Positions 1-11,200 of a stretch of DNA of 64,000 nucleotides are shown piece by piece. A program made the position numbers and the translations under genes. The DNA is from Phallusia fumigata (lineage: Eukaryota > Chordata > Ascidiacea > Phlebobranchia > Ascidiidae), in assembly GCA_008931825.1 (NCBI GenBank), contig QXVZ01006765.1, forward strand, positions 156,754-220,753, given 5' to 3'. The notes beneath the pieces are model-generated. The model made no database searches. It had not been told where the DNA came from and was given only the letters and a program-made list of their open reading frames with translations. How positions within the stretch are numbered: position 1 is the stretch's first letter; each line of letters opens with the position of its first letter.

Positions 1-1081
1 GGTTCAAAGTCCATCTTGATGAAATGTGGGGGTCTTAAGCTGGCCACAATTAAGTCCTTAATATTGTTCAAACAATTAATTAACTTGAACCGGGCACAAG
101 TAAGTCTAATTTGATCACCGCATGATGAAAGAAATCTTGCCAATCAATTGAGGCAAAATGTTGTAGGCAATGCCTAATTGACGTTAAAACCGGACCCCAA
201 CCATGAAATAGGCTTACAAATCACCTGACCAAAAATCGGGTCGCCAATGCCCCTGAAAGTTAAAATCGGACGAAAACATATGAAACCAACCGGACTACGT
301 GGGGGGAGGCATATGCGTACAGCAGCCTGTAGAAACAAGCACACAGCAGATGGTGTCGCTCAGACCGAAGTTGATGCAGCTGTTAAACATCTTCGCTTCT
401 CTCACGTTCCGAGGCAAAGGGCGGTGTGAACCCGAGGGCTGCGTTTGTACAGGAAAGGCGAAAATGGTTTATTTTAGACGAGCGAGCGACGGATTTAGAC
501 AGGCAACACACAGTGGGCTGGGAAGAAAGCATGGAATACTGACAGGTGCGTTTGCTGATAGGACGGATTGGGTGGGATGACGTCAAGCAACACGAGAAAT
601 CTCCGGCGACACCTTGTGGTGCAGAAAGGCAAAATAGTTGGGTAAAATGTATGGCTTTACCAATGATATATGCAGGATAATTATGAAATTAACGGGTGTG
701 GCATTACACCAATGGGTGACGCACTTAAGTGTGGCGGTTAAAATGCTTTCTAGAAGTGTGTTACAAAACAAAAGACACCATTATTGAAATTGAAATTGGC
801 CACAGCAAAGTGTTTAAGCATTGTATTCCAGTTTTATTGTAGAGAGTTTTACTGTAACCTATATGTAATGACGAGGTGTGATAGTGCTTTCAACGACAGA
901 GCTGGTGTGAATAAAGATCAGCAAATATATACACACATTGCTTGCTGTTATTTTAAATTGAGATGGAGGGTGGCAAAATTCACAGTGCAAATTAATTATC
1001 ATACAACGAAACTTGCAATAAAGGATAAAAATCTACAAAAACTAGTTACATTCGACCCAACACGCACAGCACAACATAAAA
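1..1081. other. Intergenic, no gene seen
   Basis: About 1.1 kb downstream of the CCDC83 stop codon. The open frames here are short, low in protein-like composition and have no convincing splice sites. I see nothing annotatable. Confidence 0.4.
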
Positions 1082-4000
1082 TCACGCCTTGATGCTTTCG
1101 GGGCTGGTCGGAGGTATTGTGACGTCAGAAGGGGTGATTTCTAGTGCGGCGCGAAGCATTGGGGTCTGCACAGGCCAGCGAGGTCGGGTCACGGTCAAAT
1201 CAGGTTTGGTTCCATCGACGATTTGCTCCCTGGCGTCCATTTCATGTATAGGTTTTTTCTCACCAGTGACACAAAGGAGTTTAACCTCCAGAGGACCAAG
1301 ATGGAGATATTCCTGCAGGTCAAAGTTTGTGTGCTGAGATAGTGAAGCTTTGCTGTTTGTTTTATTATAGGTTAGAGGCTTTTTAATATAAGGTAGTTGT
1401 ATTGTCAGCTTGTAATTTGAACGACCGACCCTGGGAATGCAAGGTGTTGTACCTTTTACAAAAGTCTCTATGCAGATGCTGTTGTAAAATTAATTCCAAA
1501 AGCCCAGATTTCGATTGTAACAAATGACTGATAAAAGGGCTGCACTGATCAAAACTTATGGTGCATAAATTCTGCACAAATTTGTATTTGAAAGAGATGA
1601 CTTAATTTCAATTTCAAGTTTTCAGCATTAGAAAAACAAAAAACCAAACCAGACATGTCAACTCATCACTTTGCCAGTACAAAGTAGTTGGAATAACCAG
1701 TAGTTCAGGTTGGCAACAATTTACAAGGTATCATATCAAAACATGATTTTACAGCTCTTACCATATCTTTTTCCAAATCATAAGCTTCCTCATCTTGATC
1801 CTCGTCTTCATCCAACTCTGTCTGTGCTGGCATGATGGAAAATACTTTGTCCTCCACTGCTGCTTGCATAGCGCTTCTGGGGCGATCTTCAATTGCTAAA
1901 GATTGGCAGCTCAATAAAGTTAGCAAAACTGCTGTATTTTTAACAGGGCTTTATCGTGCTTGATGCTTTTTAAATAGCTTTAGCACAACTTACTTTTGAT
2001 CCTGATTGGTAACACTTTTAAAGGGACAGCCAAAGCTACTGAAAGTGGTTTACAAATTTCAAGTGCAACGGGAGTTAAGCAATGTTCAGTAAATTATAAA
2101 CAACAAGAGTGTTAAGGTTTAGGACTGACATTGTCTTCAATGAAAACGTACTGCAGTAAAGTAGTTTTTCTTGATGCATGGGATAAAATTGTGTAATTTG
2201 TGTGGACATGAAAATCAAAAGCTTGCTAACATTTGAAATCAGTAAATTTACTAGGATAGTAATGCTATCACAACATTATGCAACAATGGAAAAATTGCAT
2301 TGGATTAAAATACACACTGATTAAAGTTGCATTGCATTCAATATCGCACGATCAGTACCCTTTTGGACAGGAGTATATGAATCCGGAGTACTACCACCAT
2401 CTTTGTACACAGACATTTGCTTCATATCCATGTCTGCCATATTTTCATCCACTAGAGCGTCGTTTTCAACAAACTGGGTCATATAAAAGTTTCTGGAAAA
2501 TGTCAGGCTCTACATTAGGAGACAAAAAGCTAATATGACATATAAAGGAAAGGTTGTAACCTTGAAATTTTAAGGTCTTCCTGTCGACAGTCTAGCAACT
2601 CGCTGATAATTTCCAAGTTTTCACGTTCAAGGTCTTCTAATTTTTCACGAAGGTGTTGTTCTTGTGCTCTAGTGTGAAGCAAAAACTAAGGATTACTGTT
2701 TAAACAAAAATATGTCAATAATGCTGTTAGTAGTTAATAATGTAAGAAACAATAAGGTATCATGTAACTATATCTTTTAGTACAGCCATACATATTAATT
2801 ACATGAAAATTTTGATTTAAAATATTCACCTAAATCAAAAACATGTGAGGTTTGGCCAATAATGTGTAGTCAAACTCTTTGCGGTGACAATTTAAAAGGA
2901 TCATACAAATTTTAATGAAAATGAAGAAAAATGAAAAGCAAACCAATTACAAAAAACGTTTCATTTTTGCTCACAAACTACCAAAAAATACTACAGATAA
3001 AACTATTTGTAAATAGAAACAACCCTATTGCATGCTAGATCCATGCTTAACAGGCAATTCTAAGCACATGTGGTTTATCAAATGTTGTTTAGACACAAGT
3101 AAATATTCAGAAATAGTCACAAACCTGTGAATCTCAGCCTCATTTTTAAGCCATTCATTTTCATGAACTTCTTGTACACTTATGGGATCAAGTTTTCCCA
3201 TGGCTTTCTCAGATGCTAAATGTTTTTGTTCGGCCATACATCTGTCCATGTGAGATTTGACTTCCATTTTTGCAGCATCAAGTTGCTTCTTCAAATGAGC
3301 TGAGACACCAGTGAAGCAGTAGCAATTATATAGGATAAATATTAAACAGTAAACCAAACTAAAAATGGAGATTTTAAGCAGCACCAATATTTTTTACAGT
3401 ATTCCATAAGTTTTACAATACCCTACCTAAAATATATATTTTTTAAGTTGGACCTAAACACCTCCAGCATCTAAATAAAACTTTTTTTTGTAAACAATCT
3501 ATTTAAATGCAAAAGTAATGCTTTTAAAAGCATTTGTGCAACAGCACTCTTTCATCTTAAGTTTTTGAAGCATCCATTTGCAAAGGCCAAAAGTGACATT
3601 TTACAACAAAAACATAAGGTACACAAAAGTGTTCTGTCGAGCCAAGATCTGAGCATCTCATGGTAGTAATCAGTGACAACATCACACATTTGTGATGTAA
3701 CAATGTATTAGTTGACCAATCATTCTAAAAAAATTAAATTGCATCCCACTTTTTTTTAAACTTTAAATGTGGCAGCATCTCTATAACAGTAAATAAAGGT
3801 TTATAGCACTATGTGACTGTTCAATCAGTTTCATTATACACACTAGCTGACGATAGGCATAGCTTACCACACATGTCATCAAAGTTGTTCTGCATGTCCT
3901 CCAACTCAAAATCAAGCAAATGAATCTACAAAATAAATTAAATGATTGTTTTACAAAAATCTTGGAAATTCATGAAATTTAGTTTTTTTATTATGTTATT

Positions 4001-5453
4001 TTGCACCTGAGTTTTGTGTTCATCTGCCCCTACTTCCCTGTAACTGGTCCAGAAATCCACTTCTGAACGTAGCTTGGCATAATCCTGGTCAGTTCTGGCA
4101 ATTTTAATTCTCAGTTCTGTGGGAAAAGAGTCAGAGGTATTAAGCTTTGATAAGATAAAGCAGCATGTTCAGTCATTCTTCTCTTGTAAGTTTAAAAAAT
4201 TGTTAATGTTATATATACTCGAAATTTGTTTGCATTATTTTTGATTTTGTGTTTAATAAGGCGGTAAAGGCGGTATAAAAGTATCACATTAAATGTTTGC
4301 TGTAGTTAAAACAAATGCAGCGATACTCATAAAATATGCAGCCAGACCTAAAAACTCACTGAACCAATAATGTTCGCCAAATACAAACAAACAAATTTCA
4401 CCATCAAGTGATTCTTCCTCCATCCTTCCAGCATCCCATTTTTCTTTCAGTGCCTGTTCCACATGTTCACTGTTGTAAACTTCCTTCTGTTCCAACTCCT
4501 GCTCTTGTTCCTTTGCTTGTCGCAGCAAGGTCTTGATGTGAATAAACTGCTCATCTTTTAACCTGGCATTCTGTAAGGGTGCATGACACAATGTTAGCAG
4601 TCAAGTTGGCTTTGTTTCAAAAAATATTTTCGACTATTTTTCATTAACTTGGAATATAGCACAAACATAGCTATTGTCCTTTAATTGTCTAATTAGTACT
4701 AAACTGGTTTATTAATGAAATGTAAACATTTATTGACATTGTATTACAATATTCCTTTTTTTGTTTTATATCAAAGTAATCATTCAACCGCTTTGCATAT
4801 CATACAAATATCTTTAGGCCATATTATAAAAACCTTTGCAGATGATCTGAACAATTAGTAGATTCATGAATATTTACCCTTTCTTGGTATCGCTTGTTCT
4901 TCTCTTTGAGGCCTTTGATTTCAAACTGAAGTTCTTCGGAAGTTTTCTCTTTCACTTGGATTCTGCAAGTCAAAGTGTGAGTGCTCAGTGAAAAATTCAA
5001 ACCACATTGCAATATGTAAAATATATTTATCAGACTGTGCACAATTGCACAGTGCAAGATAAAAGTGAATTAGACAGTGGTTTGTGTATCATTAAAATGT
5101 CAGGGTGTTTTATGCTGTTAAGTTTATCATAAAGATACACATAAGAAATTATGACACTTGCTAAAACATAAATATTTACAAAACTGGTCAAATTCTTTGC
5201 TGCCCAAAAAACTGGTACAGCTGTTTATTGTAGCAGTGATTATATTGCAGCATCCAGCCTAAAATTGGTATTATGGGGTTTTAACTCTGTCAAGTAGGCT
5301 GTAAGAGGGCACTTCAGTTACCAGTGCCACTCGCAACAGAACTTACTGAAAAGCCATTATTGCTTCTTTCAGTGACATCTCATCCTCCCTTTTCCCACTC
5401 TTCTTCTTTGCTTTGCCTCCCCCCTTCCCCTTTTTCTTGCCCTTTTTAGCCAT
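1082..5453 (-). CDS. CCDC83: Coiled-coil domain-containing protein 83 (CCDC83)
   Basis: Ten coding exons (minus strand): 5453-5347, 4962-4878, 4570-4402, 4116-4007, 3925-3868, 3299-3125, 2668-2561, 2492-2359, 1895-1762, 1333-1082. All have GT/AG borders and matching phases; total 443 residues, close to vertebrate CCDC83. A lysine/glycine-rich start precedes a long coiled coil (about residues 35-270). Diagnostic matches to CCDC83 are the KNKRYQERNARLKDEQ block in exons 2-3, ALKEKW in exon 3, ENEWLKNEAEIHR at the end of exon 6, DCRQEDLKISR in exon 7, and a C-terminal LGPLEVKL...KPIH block in exon 10. The middle (exon 9) is acidic. The molecular role is poorly known in the family; a structural or ciliary/testis role is inference only. 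An acceptor-like site lies just before the ATG, so a 5' UTR intron or trans-splice site is possible. Identity is strong; exons 8-9 are less conserved but phase-consistent. Confidence 0.9.
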
Positions 5454-5844
5454 TTAAACCTAAATTGTAGTAACCTGCATTGCCAAGCAGCAATTTAAAG
5501 AAAACAAAAATAACTCCAGTAGGTGAGGGTAACATGGTGAAATGGAAATTTTAAAAATGTTTAGCTTGTGCAAATACTTTGAACAAATTATCCAAGTTAC
5601 TGCAATTGTGATAGCTCAAACATGAAACCTCAGTGTCATTTGTTTAAACCTACAAAATTTGAATAACTAACACCTTTAAAAACAATGAAACTGCTACATC
5701 TAAGACAGAAGTTATATTTTGGCCATCACTTAGTCTATATTCAGTCCACAAAACATTAAAATTCATCAATTTCACTTCACTCATGTAATGAATTTCATAA
5801 CATGTTACAAACTATCAAAACAATTTTAACAAAAAAACCCCAGT

Positions 5845-6879
5845 TTAGCTCACATCAGGGTCTTTTGAATTGTTTTTCATTACAATATGTCGAGGTCGAA
5901 ATGGTGGTGGCTTAAAATTTAAATTCACTTTTTTAGCCAGTGTAGTTGATTCATTAACATCTCTTTTGCTGAATTCATTTAAATCCTTGTTCATAACTGT
6001 GACAACTTTTTGATGAAAATACCCTGTTCGAGTTTTTAGGCGGGATGCCTTTTTAACAATGACTTTGGAACTGTCCTGGAGATTTATAAGTTCAACATCT
6101 TTGTTTTCTGGGACACAAAGTAAACTTTTGCTCTCCTCTTCAGCAAATGTGTTTCTTTGGTACGGATAAGATGGAGGTGGAGGTGGGGGCAAAAATAAAG
6201 GAATGCCCAGGTTGTTACAGGGAATTGGGTTGTGCGGATTTTGTTCAACAACAGGATAATTCACCATGATACTAGATGATTGATTGTTTTGGGCAGTGGT
6301 ATTTGGTTGAGATAAATCTTCTGTTGATACTGGATTGTTCACTTTCTTTTTAGGTACTTCAACATTTGTGATGTTTGCGGTTTGACTGTTATTGGATTTT
6401 CTTGTCGCATGGCTGTTTTTGCCTTTGTTGACTCTTTTGGATTCCTTTTCTAGTACCTTTGTGCGAAGAGTCACAGATTGCCTCCGATATATAATTTTTT
6501 CTCTTACGTCAGACACAGTTTCATACTCTGGAGCATAAAACACATGCAACATGCCCCCATAGAAGTATTTCTCATCAGCATATTTTTTTGCAGTTTTTGC
6601 AGCTTGTATATCTTGAAATTCAATCAAATAGGTTTTGACGAATTCCTCTTGAGGATAGTCTGGTAATTCTCTGGCATGTTTTAAGGTTCCAAAGTCAGAA
6701 AACAACTTGATCAAATCACTTTCCAATGCTGGACTTGGAACCTCAGTGACAATTAAATACTTTGATTCGGTATTGACAGTGAATACCCGCACAGACGTTT
6801 TACGCTTTCCTTTTCGGTAGCTGGGTCTTGTCTCACAGTATTCCCTTTTAATGTGATGACCAGGTACATCTTCTTCCAT
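5845..6879 (-). CDS. RBM48: RNA-binding motif protein 48 (RBM48)
   Basis: A single uninterrupted 344-residue frame. The N-terminus (HHIKREYCETRPSYRKGK) and one RRM at about residues 40-125 match RBM48, with RNP2-like YLIVTEV, RNP1-like KTYLIEFQ, the family signature YFYGGMLHVFYAPEYETV and DVREKIIYRR after it. The rest is low-complexity, asparagine- and lysine-rich, with a PPPPPP run near residue 235. In other eukaryotes RBM48 works with ARMC7 in splicing of minor (U12-type) introns in the nucleus; that role is taken from the family. The lack of coding introns is unusual next to multi-exon neighbours, but the frame is intact with an ATG at the expected position, so I see no sign of a pseudogene. 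CCDC83 starts 392 bp downstream in the same direction. Confidence 0.92.
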   Translation of the reverse strand: MEEDVPGHHIKREYCETRPSYRKGKRKTSVRVFTVNTESKYLIVTEVPSPALESDLIKLFSDFGTLKHARELPDYPQEEFVKTYLIEFQDIQAAKTAKKYADEKYFYGGMLHVFYAPEYETVSDVREKIIYRRQSVTLRTKVLEKESKRVNKGKNSHATRKSNNSQTANITNVEVPKKKVNNPVSTEDLSQPNTTAQNNQSSSIMVNYPVVEQNPHNPIPCNNLGIPLFLPPPPPPSYPYQRNTFAEEESKSLLCVPENKDVELINLQDSSKVIVKKASRLKTRTGYFHQKVVTVMNKDLNEFSKRDVNESTTLAKKVNLNFKPPPFRPRHIVMKNNSKDPDVS

Positions 6880-8207
6880 TTTTTAAGAAGATATTCTCTA
6901 CTACATTTGCATTAATAGTCACACAATATTTTATAACCTCTTGAAGCTTTGATAATTACTTTGTAAACAGACAAGTTAAAAATGATCGAATCACAAGTTC
7001 GCATTTTCATGAACAAACTAAAAAAACCCGTTTTTGAAATAGATTTGATCACAATAAATAGTCAACATGATTCACAAAACAACGAAATTAAAAATCCAAT
7101 CGGAAATAGTTTTGGGCCCTGCTTTTACATTTTCTTTAGCGCCACCTACTGGCGGTAACTAGGTACAGAACCGGTGTTTCCCCGAAACTGCATTTGAAAA
7201 AAATCAATTTCGTGACTCGTGTGCCTGCAATTATTAAGTGCTACCTTTATGTTGTTGGTTTCATTATCAAAAAAATATCAGCTGTTTACGTTTTTCTTCG
7301 CAAATGTTTTCACCCAACAGTTTGCAGTATTTGGTGTCATACAAAAATGGGGCTAAAGTATTTATTTTATTTTATATGATAACACACCTAAAGTTTGCCG
7401 CCTTTTTTTAGCTGTGAGGTTAGTTTGTGTTAGGAAGCTTTTTTGCACTCTCCAACGGATTTAGTGTTTCAAACCAACATTTAATGGGGGTAAGGTTGTA
7501 TTTTTAAAATCTTTATGTGGCAGCAAAAAAAACTTGATTTAATTGTAAAAAGGAACAAGATCACGTATGAGAGAAATAAAGCAGAAAAGGTAAGTACTAA
7601 AATGCAAGTGTTGTTCTGGACAACCACCTTAAACACAACGTTTTTCACTTGAAATTGAAACAGTTTTGCAGGATGTTGCTATATAATCAGAGCGTTGGCT
7701 GGTGAAGGAATCAATGTTATAAATGCATTTTTTGTTTGCATGACATTGGAGTCAGCCCACACAGAGTTGGAGACACTTTTGTTTTTGATTCTTAACAATT
7801 CTATAATCTGTAACGTGGAGGTTTTATGGATCTCGGAGGAATTGTCATTTAAAAAAACGAAACAAGGTATTTTGTTGGTTTAATCATCTTGTTTGTTGTA
7901 TAAATGTAACTGTGACGACTAGTATTTTAGCACACAAAACATTTTAATTGTATTTTCATGAACTACAGTAAATCATGCTATAGAAGAACTAGGTAAACAA
8001 CTTCAGTTTGTACAAAAAGTCAAAACTTGGCAGTAGAAGGGTAATCAACACAAAAACTTCTGCTTCAGAGAATCACAGCATTAGGAAATCGCATGTAGTT
8101 CTTAAACACAAGAAACGGCTGAAGACTTTCCAAATTTACCCCCAAAATTCAGACAAAGGCTCACAATGATTTGACGAGAAACACAACTAGTCTTAAATTT
8201 CACACTA
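6880..8207. other. Intergenic between RBM48 promoter and Rx-like gene end
   Basis: The RBM48 promoter side includes a GC-richer patch near 7130-7180. On the plus strand, a donor-like site at 7591 (AAAAG followed by GTAAGT) and an acceptor-like TTTTGCAG ending at 7671 could belong to a noncoding or 5' untranslated transcript, but no protein frame crosses them convincingly. The Rx-like 3' UTR probably occupies part of 7900-8207. Confidence 0.3.
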
Positions 8208-11200
8208 TTACTCTTGAGACATCAGAGCAACTTTTTCGTTTGGCTCTGCAAAGCTCGATGGGTAAGCTTTTCCTTCGGGACTTCTTTCCGGAGACATGAT
8301 TGGTCGAGGCAGAGGACGTTCCCTGTCATCTTTTCGATAATCAGAAAATCGCGATTCGGGAAGAGAAACTCCTTCTTTTGCCCGTGATGCGCACAAAAGT
8401 TGCAGCGGCAAAGCATACCTTGACTCAAACTCGTGGGATCCAAAAGACGGTGACAATTTTGTAAAATAGTTGCCACCGTGTGGCGCTAACGATTCGGCAA
8501 GTGCGTTTTTAAGGACGCCAGCATTGGGGGCAGCGAACATCGACTCCCGCGAGCTGGAAAGCATTCCTGATAGAAATGGGATTGAGAACGCACTGGATGG
8601 GGATGGAAATTTCGTTGAAGGTTGTCCGCTTGGGGGCGACGTGGATCTTTTTGGTGAATGGTCATCGTGAGTTGGATGCTCGTTTAGGATTGGCTTGACG
8701 GGAGTAAACTTGGCTGACATGGTTGGGCCTGTAAACAGATTTACTTGATAAGGTTGGTTAGTGGTTTTAGAAACTTTGCTACTGTTTCATATTTCTTCCC
8801 GGGTGTACGCGTTGTCCCTAATTGCCAAAAATTTAACCCTGTTGTTCGGCCTTTTTAGTCATATTTGATGACTTACCTAGAGTGGTGGAGTGGCTGCAGT
8901 TTTCTAGCTCCCTCTCGTGGTTAGATGCCTCAACTTTCTCTTGTCTCCGCCATTTTGCTCGCCGGTTCTGGAACCAGACCTGTGTGGTACAAATAGCAAA
9001 GTTGTTAACACACGGGTTAACTCAGTCCGGTTTTAAAGAAAACTGCTTCTCGTGCCCGATATTTTTCTGTAATATAATGGTAGACAAATTGATGACAAAA
9101 ACGACATCTTTTTATTTCTAACGTTTCGGTAAAATCTAATCCCGCTATCAGTGCTGAAGAAAGATTATGATCAGTTCCGTGTGTTGCGTGCATGTCGCAA
9201 TTTGGCAAGCACTGGTATAAATTTAGCTTTTACACACTTGTCAGTTGCAACGTCGTCATTCTCCACCTAACTAAATGAAAACCTTTGGCCCTTAAAGTGA
9301 CTTTTCACCCAATTAGGTAAAAAGCATCTCTGGCCAACAGTTTGTTTTTATTTTGGGAAAAGTAATTTCGCCAATCTAAATAGAAAATCTATTGGCCACT
9401 CTAAAAACAGCCTTATTTGCATGTGTGGTAAAAAGGTCGCCACTGATTATACTGTGGGACTTTTAGGTGATAAAAAACCCATTCGATACACTTTATTCTC
9501 TAATCTGTTCCATCTGCGAAAAATCAAGATGCAAAATCTGATTGAAGGCCCTGACAGGTGACGGTAATTCATTATTCAAGATCTTTCAGCTCGCTTCCAC
9601 AATAAAACGCTCACTTTCTGTCAAGAAGTATCTCTCGGCGATTTACAAGTTTACAGATTGGGACGCATTGTGGTCGCGTTTTTGGCACCTCTGCTTAACT
9701 GTTCACCCCGATTAAATCGGGCGCCCCTATGATTGCGCGGCGACAGACCGCAAAATGAATTAATGATAAGCATTTGTAGCATTGCCTGATGGGAGAAGTT
9801 GCGAAAAAGCACCCGCGTTTAATTACCTGCCCTAGGGATCTTTTTTTTCGGTTTATTATTTGTCATGAATTATCCATACGTAGTTTAGCAACATTGGGTC
9901 GGGGACAGGCTTCAATCCCATCCAGCAATGGCCGTGACTTGCAGATGGCTGATTTTTACAACTCGTCGTTAATTATGCATTTCAAATTACGGCCTCCTTG
10001 TGCTTTGTTGCCATCGCTGAGTGCGCAATTGGCCGGCTGGGGATTGAACAAAAGTCTGCAGTCAATCACGTTATGTCAAGTGGGCCCTGATTCATTAGCA
10101 TTATGTTGTGCATTTTTAGCACCAAGAGATTATCTTTACTTCGACGCAAAATCATCCTTTGCATTCTTTTGCAATGAAAATTATTTTAGCACGGAAAACA
10201 TTACGGGTCAGAAAACAATTTTTTGCTTTCTCCGCGCTAAGTCGCTAAATCTCTCCAAATGAATGGAATCAACGAGGCAGACGTTAAAGCTGTTCGTTTT
10301 AAAATCAATTACAAAACTATTTGTATGTTGTCATTTTTTTGTTGTTTGGTAAAACTCGCGGGATTTAAAATCGAACTGAGTGTGTTTTTAAAAGTAAAAA
10401 CTTAAAATAAAACTTAAAAACTAGTCGCCTTACTGCTAGGTATTCGCCCAACACACTACTGATCATGAGTGTAAGTATTCGCTGCGTATAAGTGCTGGCC
10501 ACTAATCGTTTAACGGATTAAGGTTATTCAGCCAACTGGCGATATGTGGTCAATTGCCAGTCCGGATTTACATATTAATTGCACCATATGTCATACCCCG
10601 ATTGTACAAAATGTTGTTGTAAAAGAGACGATTTCTTCTTAATTTATCAAGTGACTGTATAACAATATTTATTAAAAAATAACACAAACAAATCAATTAA
10701 GGCGCTTGTTTTGAACTGGGGCATGTCATAGTTATTTGTTTTCTAAAGATGTTGATTAATAAAACTGCGATTCAAGTTTAACCTTTTTGAAACTTATAAG
10801 CGAGTCTAACCAGTTAAAGCGGGTTCATCATGACTATAAAACTTTAAAAATCCAATATTTCTAGGCACATAGCGGGTTATACAACCTATCAAATGAGAAC
10901 TAAAAGCGGTCAGATGTTTTTTTTATTAATTAGTGTACAATTTTCTCACCTGAACTCTAACTTCGGGTAAATTAATTTTGGTCGCCAACTCTTCGCGACT
11001 GTACACGTCCGGATAATGTGATCTCTCAAATGCGCGTTCAAGTTCGTGGAGTTGAAAGGTCGTGAAGGTCGTTCTGTTCCGACGCAATTTCTTTTTGTTG
11101 TCAGAGTCAGACAAGGTCGGCGACTTTTCTGTAAACCAAAGTCGGGTTGCTCGCATTTCGCACAAAATTATTGAAAGTTAAATGTTATTTTTTACGTTTT

